Shown one piece after another: positions 51,306 through 59,104 of a DNA stretch of 64,000 nucleotides (position 1 is its first letter; each line of letters opens with the position of its first letter). Source of the DNA: Roseiarcus sp037446355 (GTDB taxonomy: Bacteria > Pseudomonadota > Alphaproteobacteria > Rhizobiales > Beijerinckiaceae); NCBI GenBank assembly GCA_037446355.1, contig JBBIIT010000004.1, positions 1 to 64,000 of the forward strand. The letters are read 5' to 3'. Below the pieces are notes generated by a model. The model made no database searches and was not told where the DNA came from. It saw nothing but the letters and a program-made list of their open reading frames with translations. The translations under genes and the position numbers were made by a program.

Positions 51306-52238
51306 ATGAACGGTTCCAACGCCGCCCGCGAAACCGTAGGCTTCATCGGCTTGGGCTATATGGGCCACGGCATGGCCAAGAATATCGTCGAAAAGGGCTA
51401 CGCGCTGACGGTGCTCGGCCACCGCAACCGCAAGCCGGTCGAAGATCTCATCAAGCGCGGCGCGGTCGAAGCGAAGAGCGCGGCGGAACTCGCCGAACGA
51501 TCGAGCGTCGTGTTTCTTTGCGTCACCGGCTCGCGCGAGGTCGAGGCGATCGCGCGCAACTCCGGCGGCTTGAAACAAGGGCTGAAGAAAGGCGCCGTCG
51601 TCGTCGATTGCTCGACATCCGATCCCAACTCGACGCTCGCGCTCGCCGCCGAATTCTCCGCTCTCGGCGTCGATTACGCAGATGCGCCGCTCAGCCGCAC
51701 GCCCAAAGAAGCCTGGGAAGGCAAGCTCGACACCATGGTCGGCGCGAGCGGCCCGACGTTCGCGCGGCTGAAGCCGATCCTGGAGACCTGGGCCGGCAAG
51801 ATCGTGCATATCGGCGCAGTCGGCGACGGCCACAAAATGAAACTCATCAACAATTTCGTTTCGCTCGGCTACGCCGCGCTCTACGCCGAGGCGCTGACGC
51901 TCTCGCAGAAGGTCGGCATCTCGCCCGAGCGTTTCGACAGCGTTATTCGCGGCGGGCGCATGGATTGCGGCTTCTACCAGACCTTCATGGGCTGGACGCT
52001 CGACGGCAATCGCGAAGCGCACAAGTTCACCATCGCCAACGCGCACAAGGATCTTCGCTATCTCGAGGCGATGGCTGACGCGGCGGGAATCGTCAACCCC
52101 ATGGGCAATGCGGTCAAGAACGCCTTCGCGCTCGCGAGCGCCGCCGGCGGCGCCGAAAATTACGTGCCGATGCTGACCACTTATATTGAGACGGCCAACG
52201 GCGTCGAAGGGCCGCGCAAGGCGGCGCTGAACGGATAG
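51306..52238 (+). CDS. 3-hydroxyisobutyrate dehydrogenase-like oxidoreductase
   Basis: 310 residues from the ATG at 51306 with GGAGA ten bases upstream. The NAD(P) motif GFIGLGYMGHGMA, the substrate motif VDCSTSDPNSTL and the catalytic Lys in GDGHKMKLINN are those of beta-hydroxyacid dehydrogenases (HIBADH, tartronate semialdehyde reductase). Substrate not resolved. Divergent from the RraA-like gene across 186 bases. Confidence 0.92.
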   Translation: MNGSNAARETVGFIGLGYMGHGMAKNIVEKGYALTVLGHRNRKPVEDLIKRGAVEAKSAAELAERSSVVFLCVTGSREVEAIARNSGGLKQGLKKGAVVVDCSTSDPNSTLALAAEFSALGVDYADAPLSRTPKEAWEGKLDTMVGASGPTFARLKPILETWAGKIVHIGAVGDGHKMKLINNFVSLGYAALYAEALTLSQKVGISPERFDSVIRGGRMDCGFYQTFMGWTLDGNREAHKFTIANAHKDLRYLEAMADAAGIVNPMGNAVKNAFALASAAGGAENYVPMLTTYIETANGVEGPRKAALNG

Positions 52239-52330
52239 AGCCGGGCGCGGCCGCCTCGTCCGGTTCGCTGCGCGTGGATTTGCGCTATGCTGACGCCCGC
52301 CAGCGACGACGAGACGGCGGGAGGCAAGTC

Positions 52331-52642
52331 ATGATTATCGTCACCGGCGCGATCCTTGCGCGCCCTGAGACCATCGAGGAGATCGCGCGTCTCAGTTTAG
52401 AGCATGTGCGTCGCTCGCGCGCCGAGCCGGGCTGCCTCGAACATGGCGCTCAACTCGACGCCGAAAACCCGCTGCGCGTAACCTTCTTCGAGCGATGGGC
52501 CGACGCGGCGGCGCTCAAGACCCATTTCGCCATGCCAGCGTCGCGAGAATTCGCCAAGATGACGGGCCGCCTCGCCGCCTCGCCGCCGTCGATCTCGATC
52601 TATTGGGCCGAGGAAACCTCCGCCGCGGCGCTGGCGAATTAG
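52331..52642 (+). CDS. Antibiotic-biosynthesis-monooxygenase (ABM) fold protein
   Basis: 103 residues from the ATG at 52331 (GGGAGG upstream). IIVTGAILARPETIEEI, SRAEPGCLEHGAQLDAENP and FFERWADAAALKTHF are typical of the dimeric ferredoxin-like ABM family (YgiN-like). Function unknown, possibly quinol oxidation. The stop overlaps the convergent ATPase gene in TTAG. Confidence 0.85.
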   Translation: MIIVTGAILARPETIEEIARLSLEHVRRSRAEPGCLEHGAQLDAENPLRVTFFERWADAAALKTHFAMPASREFAKMTGRLAASPPSISIYWAEETSAAALAN

Positions 52643-53142
52643 TCGTCCGCGCCGCCACCGTGGCGAACCATGTCGAACCCTTCGTCCTCGCGCGGCGCGA
52701 CGAAATAGCTTGATATCAAATCGAACTCCGCGTCGCTCGCCGCGAATTCATGCTCGCCGCGTGCGTTGCGCTCGCGAAGCCGTCGGCGGCAAAGCTCCTC
52801 CGGCGCATCGAGAAAATGCAGCAAACATCTGGCCCCGGCGTTGACAGCGAGACCGCGCATCCAGGCGCGATAGGCGGGCGTGTTCGCGGGATAGTCCAGC
52901 GCGACGGAAACGCCCGCGCGCAGCAGATGCTCGACATGCGGCCCCATCGCCTGAACTAGCTGACGCGAGCGCCTGATATAGTCGTCGAAGTCGCGGATCT
53001 CGGGACCGAACAGGCGCGAGAGCCAGAAGTCCTCGCGGATAAGGATTGTCAGCGGCGCTTTCGCCACTTCGTCGGCCAGCGAGGACTTTCCGGCGGCGAT
53101 TTTGCCGCAAAACAGGTGCAAGGTCGGTTTGGCGTTGATCAT
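52639..53142 (-). CDS. Small AAA/zeta-toxin-like P-loop kinase
   Basis: 167 residues from MINAKPTLHLF (an upstream TTG at 53154 is possible). Walker A is CGKIAAGKSSLA; RRRLRERNARGEHEF resembles the Arg-rich lid of AAA_33 kinases. It would phosphorylate a small molecule or RNA-related substrate with ATP. No antitoxin-like partner is adjacent, so a toxin role is not supported. A GC-rich inverted repeat (CCCGGCC/GGCCGGG, 53183-53205) lies just upstream. Confidence 0.82.
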   Translation of the reverse strand: MINAKPTLHLFCGKIAAGKSSLADEVAKAPLTILIREDFWLSRLFGPEIRDFDDYIRRSRQLVQAMGPHVEHLLRAGVSVALDYPANTPAYRAWMRGLAVNAGARCLLHFLDAPEELCRRRLRERNARGEHEFAASDAEFDLISSYFVAPREDEGFDMVRHGGGADD

Positions 53143-53376
53143 GTGACGATCCAAAGGGGCGATAACAGCGCGAATTAAACTTCCCGGCCCGGGCGTCAGG
53201 CCGGGCGGCGAATTCGGGCGTTGCGGATCGGATCGGGACGCATCAACATGAATCTTTCTCGCGCCATACTAGACAGCGGCGCCCTATTGGCAATACGAAC
53301 GCCCTCGACAATTTCCGTTTATATGTGAACAATGTCTTGGGACGATTCAGCGCCCCGAATTCGAGGAGGAGGCCTC

Positions 53377-54546
53377 ATGGCGATCGACCGCGCGGAAATC
53401 CGTGCCTGGCTGGAGGCCAATTGCCCGCCCGAAATGCGAACGTCCGGACGCGGCGACGAAGACCTCTGCTGGGGCGGAAGGCGCTGGGTCTTTCAGTCTG
53501 AAGCGCAAAGGCTCTGGTTCGAGCGCTGCCTCACGCGCGGTTTCACCGTTCCGACCTGGCCGAAGGAATATGGCGGCGCGGGGCTTTCGCGCGAAGACGC
53601 CGCGACGCTCACTGAGGAGATGCGGCGCTTACATGCGCGGCCCCCGCTCGTCAGCTTCGGCATCTCGATGCTCGGCCCGGCGCTGTTGAAATTCGGAACG
53701 AGCGAGCAAAAGGCGATGCACCTGCCGCGCATCGCGCGCGGCGAAATCCGCTGGTGTCAGGGCTACTCGGAACCGGGCGCGGGCTCCGATCTGGCTTCGT
53801 TGCGCACAAAGGCGGAGGACAAGGGCGATCATTTCCTTGTCAACGGCCAGAAGATCTGGACTTCCTACGCCGACAAGGCCGACTGGATCTTCTGTCTCGT
53901 GCGCACCGACCCCGCGGCGATCAAACAGAAGGGCATTTCATTCTTGCTGATCGACATGGCGACGCCGGGCGTTTCCACCAAGCCGATCGTGCTGATCTCG
54001 GGCAAATCGCCGTTCTGCGAAACCTTCTTCGATAATGTCGCCGTCCTCAAGGCCAATCTCGTGGGGACGCTCAATCGCGGCTGGGACGTCGCCAAATATC
54101 TGCTCACGCACGAGCGCGAGATGATCGCCGGCGGCGGCTCTAATCTTTTCGACATGCACGCGCTCGACAAGGCGGCCCAGCGCGCCGCCGGCGGCGCCAA
54201 GCTCAACGATCCGATCCTGCGCGCTGAGATCGCGCGCGCCGCCATCGACACCTACGCCTCGGAGGCGACGCGCTTGCGCTATCTCGCCGAAGTCGCGGGC
54301 GGGGGCGAACTCGGCGCCCGTTCGGCGCTGCTCAAATACGACGGCACCGAACTCAACAAGCGGCGGCACGAACTGGCGATGTCGCTCGCCGGCGCCGAGG
54401 CGCTTTATTTCGACGGCAACGGCGGCCCCGGCCAGGATGTCGCGCAGGGCTGGCTGCGCTCGAAGGGCAATTCCATCGAGGGCGGCACGTCCGAGATCAT
54501 GCTCGACATCGTCGCCAAACGCCTGCTCGAACTTCCCTCGGAGTGA
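53377..54546 (+). CDS. Acyl-CoA dehydrogenase, catalytic subunit of a pair
   Basis: 389 residues from the ATG at 53377, which follows a strong site (GAGGAGGAGG). Domains: N-terminal helices, FAD segment CQGYSEPGAGSDLASL and VNGQKIWTSYADKAD, and a C-terminus with the catalytic Glu in SIEGGTSEIM. First of four cotranscribed genes. The next gene encodes a second, probably non-catalytic dehydrogenase chain. Such pairs form alpha2beta2 enzymes in steroid and side-chain catabolism; this suggests a bulky acyl-CoA substrate. Confidence 0.93.
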   Translation: MAIDRAEIRAWLEANCPPEMRTSGRGDEDLCWGGRRWVFQSEAQRLWFERCLTRGFTVPTWPKEYGGAGLSREDAATLTEEMRRLHARPPLVSFGISMLGPALLKFGTSEQKAMHLPRIARGEIRWCQGYSEPGAGSDLASLRTKAEDKGDHFLVNGQKIWTSYADKADWIFCLVRTDPAAIKQKGISFLLIDMATPGVSTKPIVLISGKSPFCETFFDNVAVLKANLVGTLNRGWDVAKYLLTHEREMIAGGGSNLFDMHALDKAAQRAAGGAKLNDPILRAEIARAAIDTYASEATRLRYLAEVAGGGELGARSALLKYDGTELNKRRHELAMSLAGAEALYFDGNGGPGQDVAQGWLRSKGNSIEGGTSEIMLDIVAKRLLELPSE

Positions 54547-54554
54547 GATCGCTG

Positions 54555-55649
54555 ATGCTGGTTCTCAACGAAGATCAAAAGCTGCTGATGGAAAGCGCGC
54601 GCGGCGCCGTCGCCGCCAAGGCGTCAGTCGCGGCCTTCAGGAAATTGCGCGCCGACGCCGCAGGCGAAGGCTTTTCGCGCGACTTCTGGCGCGAATGCGC
54701 CGAGATGGGTTGGACCGGCGTGCTGATTCCGGAGGCGTTCGGCGGTCTCGACTTCGGCGTTGTCGGCGCTGGGTTGATCGCGCGCGAAATGGCGCGAACG
54801 CTGGCGCCCTCGCCGTTCCTCTCGACCGCCGTCCTCGCCGCCAGCGCGTTGACGCGCGGCGGTTCCGCGGCGCAAAAGTCAGAATGGTTGGCGCGCATCG
54901 CGCGTGGCGAGGCGATAGTCAGCCTCGCGCCGCCAGAAAGCGCGACGCCCTCCGCAAGGGCCGAGCGCATTGCGTCAGGCTGGCGCCTGGACGGCGCCAG
55001 GCATTTCGTCCTCGACGGCCATGTCGCCGATGCGTTCCTCGTGGCCGCGCGCGCGGAGGGTGAGGAAGTTCTATTCCTTGTCGCCGCCGAAGCGCGCGGC
55101 TTGAAGCGCGACGCGCGCACGCTCGTCGACAGCCGCCGCGTCGCAAGCCTCACGCTCGCCGGCGTCGAAGTCGGATCGGACGCGAAACTCTCCGGCGGCG
55201 CGGCGCTGATCGAGGAAGTCGTCGATATCGGCCGCGCGGTGGTCTCGGCATCGTTGTGCGGCCTCGCCGAGGAAGCGTTCCGGCGCACAGCGTCCTATTT
55301 GAAAGAACGCCGCCAGTTCGAGCGCACGATCGGCAGCTTCCAGGCCTTGCAGCACCGCGCGGCGCGAATGCATATCGATATCGAGAACGCTTGGTCGGCG
55401 AGCTTGAAGGCGCTGGAAGCGATCGACGCACGCGCCAATTCTAGACCCTTCGACGTCGCCATCGCCAAGTCGAAAGCGAGCGAGACCGCTTGCGCGGCGA
55501 CCGCCGAATGCCTGCAAATGCACGGCGGCATCGGCATGACCGACGAATTCGACATCGGCCTCTATCTCAAGCGCGCGCGCGTGGAATCGGTCCTGTTCGG
55601 CGACGCCGCTTTTCACGCGGACCGTGTGGCGACGATGCTTGGCTATTGA
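54555..55649 (+). CDS. Acyl-CoA dehydrogenase-like partner subunit
   Basis: 364 residues from the ATG at 54555; a GTG at 54543 overlaps the upstream stop. MLVLNEDQKLLMESARGAV, WTGVLIPEAFGGLDFG and ECLQMHGGIGMTDEFDIGLYLKR are recognisable. Where the catalytic Glu should be, the chain reads ESVLFGDAAFH, so it lacks the usual base. It is probably the beta subunit of the upstream enzyme. Eight bases separate the genes. Confidence 0.9.
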   Translation: MLVLNEDQKLLMESARGAVAAKASVAAFRKLRADAAGEGFSRDFWRECAEMGWTGVLIPEAFGGLDFGVVGAGLIAREMARTLAPSPFLSTAVLAASALTRGGSAAQKSEWLARIARGEAIVSLAPPESATPSARAERIASGWRLDGARHFVLDGHVADAFLVAARAEGEEVLFLVAAEARGLKRDARTLVDSRRVASLTLAGVEVGSDAKLSGGAALIEEVVDIGRAVVSASLCGLAEEAFRRTASYLKERRQFERTIGSFQALQHRAARMHIDIENAWSASLKALEAIDARANSRPFDVAIAKSKASETACAATAECLQMHGGIGMTDEFDIGLYLKRARVESVLFGDAAFHADRVATMLGY

Positions 55650-55696
55650 GACCACGAACGAGCGAGCGACATCAATCCTAACAACCTGGATTTTCC

Positions 55697-56185
55697 ATGA
55701 GCATCTTCAACCCGTCCCTGCCGCAACTCAGCGTCGCGGAATTGCAGGCCAAGATCGGAACCGAAATCGGCGTCTCGCGCTGGTTCGACATCACTCAGGC
55801 GCGCATCGACGCTTTCGCCAAGATCACCGAGGATGAGCAGTTCATTCATGTCGATCCGGAAGCGGCCAAGGCGACGCCTTTCGGCGGAACGATCGCGCAT
55901 GGGTTCCTGACGCTGTCGATGCTCTCGGCGATCGCCTACGACGGCCTGCCGCGCCTCAAGGGCGTCGCGATGGGCGTCAACTACGGCTTCGACAAAGTGC
56001 GATTCATTGCGCCGGTGCGCGCGGGTTCGCGCATTCGGGGGCGTTTCAAACTCGAAGCGGTGACGCAGCGATCCGCGGTCGAATACCAATCTCGCAACAC
56101 GGTCACGGTCGAAATCGAGGGCCAGACGAAGCCAGCGCTGATCGCGGAGTGGCTGGGCCTGTCCATTCTGGCGCCCGGCGCCTGA
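55697..56185 (+). CDS. MaoC-like (R)-enoyl-CoA hydratase
   Basis: 162 residues. The hydratase-2 motif DEQFIHVDPEAA followed by TPFGGTIAHGFLTLS carries the catalytic Asp and His. Hot-dog fold, cytosolic. It hydrates the enoyl-CoA made by the dehydrogenase pair upstream (47 bases). PHA-related PhaJ enzymes share the fold, and a phasin gene lies downstream, so supply of (R)-3-hydroxyacyl-CoA is possible. Confidence 0.9.
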   Translation: MSIFNPSLPQLSVAELQAKIGTEIGVSRWFDITQARIDAFAKITEDEQFIHVDPEAAKATPFGGTIAHGFLTLSMLSAIAYDGLPRLKGVAMGVNYGFDKVRFIAPVRAGSRIRGRFKLEAVTQRSAVEYQSRNTVTVEIEGQTKPALIAEWLGLSILAPGA

Positions 56186-56207
56186 TCCTGCCAACTAGGA
56201 GATTGCC

Positions 56208-57383
56208 ATGCGAGCCCAAGCGGAATTCGATCTCGTCATCTATGGCGCCACCGGCTTCACCGGGCGGCTGGTCGCCGAATATCTCGCGCATCGGCCGGGC
56301 GACAAGCCGAAATGGGCGATGGCCGGGCGAAGCCTAGAAAAGCTCGCCGCCGTGCGCGACGAGATCGGCGCGCCGAAATCGACGCCGCTGGTATCAGCCG
56401 ATTCCGACGACGCCGCCTCGATGATCGCGCTGGCGCGCCGCGCCAAGGTCATCGTCACGACCGTCGGCCCCTATCAGCTCTACGGCGAGAAGCTTGTCGC
56501 GGCCTGCGCGGCCGAGGGAACCGATTATCTCGATCTTTGCGGCGAGCCGACCTGGATGCGGCAGATGATCGACAAATACGAGGAGAGCGCGAAGCAGTCG
56601 GGAGCGCGCATCGTCTTCTCGTCTGGATTCGATTCGATCCCGTTCGATCTTGGCGTGTTGTTTGTCCAGGAAGGCGCGAAGGCGCGCTTCGGCGCCTGCG
56701 TGCCGCGCGTCAAAGGTCGCGTGCGGCGCATGAAGGGCGAGACTTCCGGCGGCACTTTCGCGAGCTTCAAGGCGACGATGGCGGCGGCGGCGCGCGATCC
56801 CGCCGTTTTCGCCCTGCTGCGCGATCCGTTCGCGCTGACGCCGGGGTTTCAGGGGCCCAAGCAGCCAAGCGGCGGCAAGCCGGAGATTGACCCCGACCTC
56901 GACGCCTGGGTGGCGCCGTTCTTCATGGCGCCCATCAACACCCGCAACGTCCATCGCACCAACCTGTTGCTCGGTCATCCCTACGGGCGCGAATTCCAGT
57001 ATGACGAAATGATCGTCGCCGGACGCGGCGAGCGCGGCGAGGCGACCGCCCAGGCGATTGCCGCCTCGCAGGCGACGCTTGGCCAGAGCCACGAGCCCAA
57101 GCCCGGCGAAGGGCCGAGCAAGGAGCAGCGAGATTCCGGCATGTACGATTTGATGTTCCTTGGCCTTGCCCCGGATGGCCGGCAAATCCGCGCCATCGTC
57201 ACCGGCGACCGCGATCCCGGCTATGGCTCGACCTCGAAGATGATCTCGGAGGCGGCGCTATGCCTGATAAACGAGGCCAAGGCGACGCCGGGCGGGATAT
57301 GGACGCCGGGGTCGGCGATGGGCATGGCGCTGGTCGAGCGGCTGAAGGCTCATGCGGGGTTGACGTTCACGCTTGAGGGGTGA
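56208..57383 (+). CDS. Saccharopine-dehydrogenase-like / trans-acting enoyl-reductase-like protein
   Basis: 391 residues, 22 bases after the MaoC gene. FDLVIYGATGFTGRLVAEYLA (in parts) is the NAD(P) motif; TTVGPYQLYGEKLVAACA and FSSGFDSIPFDLG are typical of the Rv2449c/Rv2953-type family. Mycobacterial relatives act as trans enoyl reductases in lipid synthesis. Here it lies in an acyl-CoA operon, so reduction of a CoA-linked enoyl is a reasonable guess. Confidence 0.87.
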   Translation: MRAQAEFDLVIYGATGFTGRLVAEYLAHRPGDKPKWAMAGRSLEKLAAVRDEIGAPKSTPLVSADSDDAASMIALARRAKVIVTTVGPYQLYGEKLVAACAAEGTDYLDLCGEPTWMRQMIDKYEESAKQSGARIVFSSGFDSIPFDLGVLFVQEGAKARFGACVPRVKGRVRRMKGETSGGTFASFKATMAAAARDPAVFALLRDPFALTPGFQGPKQPSGGKPEIDPDLDAWVAPFFMAPINTRNVHRTNLLLGHPYGREFQYDEMIVAGRGERGEATAQAIAASQATLGQSHEPKPGEGPSKEQRDSGMYDLMFLGLAPDGRQIRAIVTGDRDPGYGSTSKMISEAALCLINEAKATPGGIWTPGSAMGMALVERLKAHAGLTFTLEG

Positions 57384-57408
57384 GCGCGCTTTTCACGCGG
57401 AAATGGCG

Positions 57409-57432
57409 GATGTTCACGAAATCGTGAACATC
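57409..57432. promoter_or_regulatory. Perfect 24-base inverted repeat upstream of phasin
   Basis: Arms GATGTTCACGA and TCGTGAACATC around AA. It begins 26 bases after the reductase stop and ends 105 bases before the phasin start. It could be a regulator site or a weak terminator hairpin; there is no T-run, which favours an operator. Binding protein unknown. Confidence 0.55.
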
Positions 57433-57448
57433 GCTTTGAAATTTCATG

Positions 57449-57461
57449 TTGCACCGCACAA
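57449..57461 (+). promoter_or_regulatory. Possible PhaR-type site
   Basis: TTGCACCGCACAA, a short near-dyad with TGC and GCA half-sites. PhaR repressors of phasin genes bind TGC/GCA motifs close to the promoter. The site lies 75-88 bases upstream of the phasin ATG. Tentative. Confidence 0.35.
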
Positions 57462-57536
57462 TAGTTCATGTAAGAACTAACCACCCGGGCCATAATGGAC
57501 GGGCTGACCATAGCTCAAATGAGGATGGAGCCTTAC

Positions 57537-58013
57537 ATGACCAAGACCGCGAAAACCGCCAAGACCATGGCCGACATTGGTATCGAGCCGATCGTCGAAG
57601 CCGCGAACAACACCCAAATTCCCGCCGCCATCGCCGACTACGCGCAGCGTTTCGCCAAGGCCGCCGAAGCGCGCGTCGAGAGCGTCAACGAGAACGTCGG
57701 CAAGGCGACCTCGATGTTGGAATCGGCCGTCAGCGGCTCTGCGACCAATCTCGCCGAAGTCAGCCGCAATGTGCAGGGCGCGATTTATGACGACGTCAAG
57801 GCGAGCCTCGCCGCCGTCGAGAAGATCGCCGCCGCCGGCACGCTCTCGGAAGCCGCGAAAATTCACGTCGAGTTTCTCAACGAGCGCGGCCAGGTCGGCC
57901 TCGCCCGCGTGAAGTCAATTTCGGATTATCTCGCCAAGACGCTCCAGACCGGCGCCAAGCAGGCTCAGGACGCGCTCGCCAAATTTGCCGGGAAGTCCGA
58001 CCAGGCCGCGTAA
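57537..58013 (+). CDS. Phasin-family granule-associated protein
   Basis: 158 residues from the ATG at 57537, with GGAG eight bases upstream. Almost wholly helical and amphipathic (AIADYAQRFAKAAEARVESV, in parts; SMLESAVSGSATNLAEVS; DYLAKTLQTGAKQAQDALAKF), Ala/Lys-rich, no signal peptide. Phasin_2-type protein that coats polyhydroxyalkanoate granules. Its neighbours, an alpha/beta hydrolase and a wax-ester synthase, fit a storage-lipid region. A terminator hairpin follows. Confidence 0.9.
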   Translation: MTKTAKTAKTMADIGIEPIVEAANNTQIPAAIADYAQRFAKAAEARVESVNENVGKATSMLESAVSGSATNLAEVSRNVQGAIYDDVKASLAAVEKIAAAGTLSEAAKIHVEFLNERGQVGLARVKSISDYLAKTLQTGAKQAQDALAKFAGKSDQAA

Positions 58014-58036
58014 GCCGCGCCACGCGTCCAAACGTC

Positions 58037-58059
58037 ATGGCCGGGCCTGTCCCGGCCAT
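58037..58059. repeat. Dispersed-type palindromic repeat
   Basis: Arms ATGGCCGGG and CCCGGCCAT with loop CCTGT, followed by CCACGCC. A related inverted piece (GGACATGCCCGGCCACGACG) lies at ~58147-58166. This is the type of intergenic repeat seen in many copies in Bradyrhizobium-like genomes. Only one copy cluster is visible in the window. Confidence 0.5.
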
Positions 58060-58091
58060 CCACGCCAGGGCATAGTTGAGACGTGTAAGAC

Positions 58092-58115
58092 GCGCGGCAA
58101 TCGCCGCGCTCTTTT
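58092..58115 (+). terminator. Rho-independent terminator downstream of phasin
   Basis: Stem GCGCGGC/GCCGCGC with loop AATC, followed by TCTTTT. It lies 79 bases after the phasin stop and is the best-formed intrinsic terminator in the window. Confidence 0.75.
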
Positions 58116-58253
58116 AATCGCCCATCGCGCGACGACTAGAACGCCAGGACATGCCCGGCCACGACGACCTGATAGCGGCGTCCCCGATTTCACTGGCTTT
58201 TCGCGCGGCGCCGCGCCAACCTGCTCGGCGCCTGAGACAACGGGAATGAGGAA

Positions 58254-59057
58254 ATGACGAGGATGGAGACGCCCCACGCCTTTTCCGGCCCTCGCTTGAG
58301 ACCGCCTTCAGGGGCGTTGATGCTCGCCGAGGCGCGCGCGATTTTCGAACTCAACGCCAGCGTGATGCTCACGCCGGTCTTGCTGACGGCGCCCCGCGGC
58401 GACGGCCATCCGGTCCTTGCGTTGCCCGGCTTCCTCGCCAGCGATCTCTCGACCGCGCTGCTGCGCCGCTATCTCGGCATGTTGGGCTACGAGCCGCACG
58501 CCTGGGATCTCGGGCGCAATTTCGGCGGCGTCTATCGGATGCGCCAGCAATTGCGCGACCGCCTCGCGTTCATCCACGAAAAGAGCGGCCGCAAGGTCAG
58601 CCTCGTCGGGTGGAGCCTCGGCGGCGTCTATGCGCGCGACCTGGTGCTCGCGATGCCGGAAGCCGTGCGCTCGGTGATCTCGCTCGGCAGCCCGTTCGCC
58701 AACGACATTTCCGCGACCAGCATCCGCAAGCTCTATGAGACGCTATCGGGCGAGTTGATCTCCGACGCCAAGATCGAGGACATCAGCGCGCTCGCGGGCG
58801 ATCTGCCCGTGCCGGCGACTTCGATCTTCACCAAGAGCGACGGCATCGTTCATTGGCGCACCTGCCTCGTCCGAGAGAACGCGCGCGCGGAAAACATCGA
58901 GATCGTACTCGCCAGCCACACCGGGCTCGGCGTCAACGCCGCCGCACTGTGGGCGATCGCCGATCGGCTCGCGCAGCCCGATGGAACCTTCAAGCGCTTC
59001 AACCGCCTGGGACCGTTCATGCTCGCTTACGGGCGCCCGGAAAGCGGCGCGAGCTGA
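58254..59057 (+). CDS. Alpha/beta hydrolase (lipase/acyltransferase-like)
   Basis: 267 residues; GAGG precedes the ATG. VLALPGFLASDLSTALL holds the oxyanion region; the nucleophile elbow is VGWSLGGVYARDL (Ser), with Asp in FTKSDGIVHW and His in ASHTGLGVN. No signal peptide, so it acts in the cytosol. It sits 47 bases upstream of the wax-ester synthase gene and may release or transfer acyl groups for storage lipids (inference). Confidence 0.87.
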   Translation: MTRMETPHAFSGPRLRPPSGALMLAEARAIFELNASVMLTPVLLTAPRGDGHPVLALPGFLASDLSTALLRRYLGMLGYEPHAWDLGRNFGGVYRMRQQLRDRLAFIHEKSGRKVSLVGWSLGGVYARDLVLAMPEAVRSVISLGSPFANDISATSIRKLYETLSGELISDAKIEDISALAGDLPVPATSIFTKSDGIVHWRTCLVRENARAENIEIVLASHTGLGVNAAALWAIADRLAQPDGTFKRFNRLGPFMLAYGRPESGAS

Positions 59058-59104
59058 CCATTCGAGCGCCGCGAGCGCCCAGCGCCCGGCGACAGGGAGG
59101 AAAC

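Noticed and set aside
52639..53142. Zeta-toxin of a toxin-antitoxin pair
   Set aside because: Only a generic Walker A kinase is seen and there is no small upstream antitoxin gene.
57409..57432. Terminator for the reductase operon
   Set aside because: The palindrome is perfect and GC-balanced with a two-base centre and no T-run; an operator is more likely.
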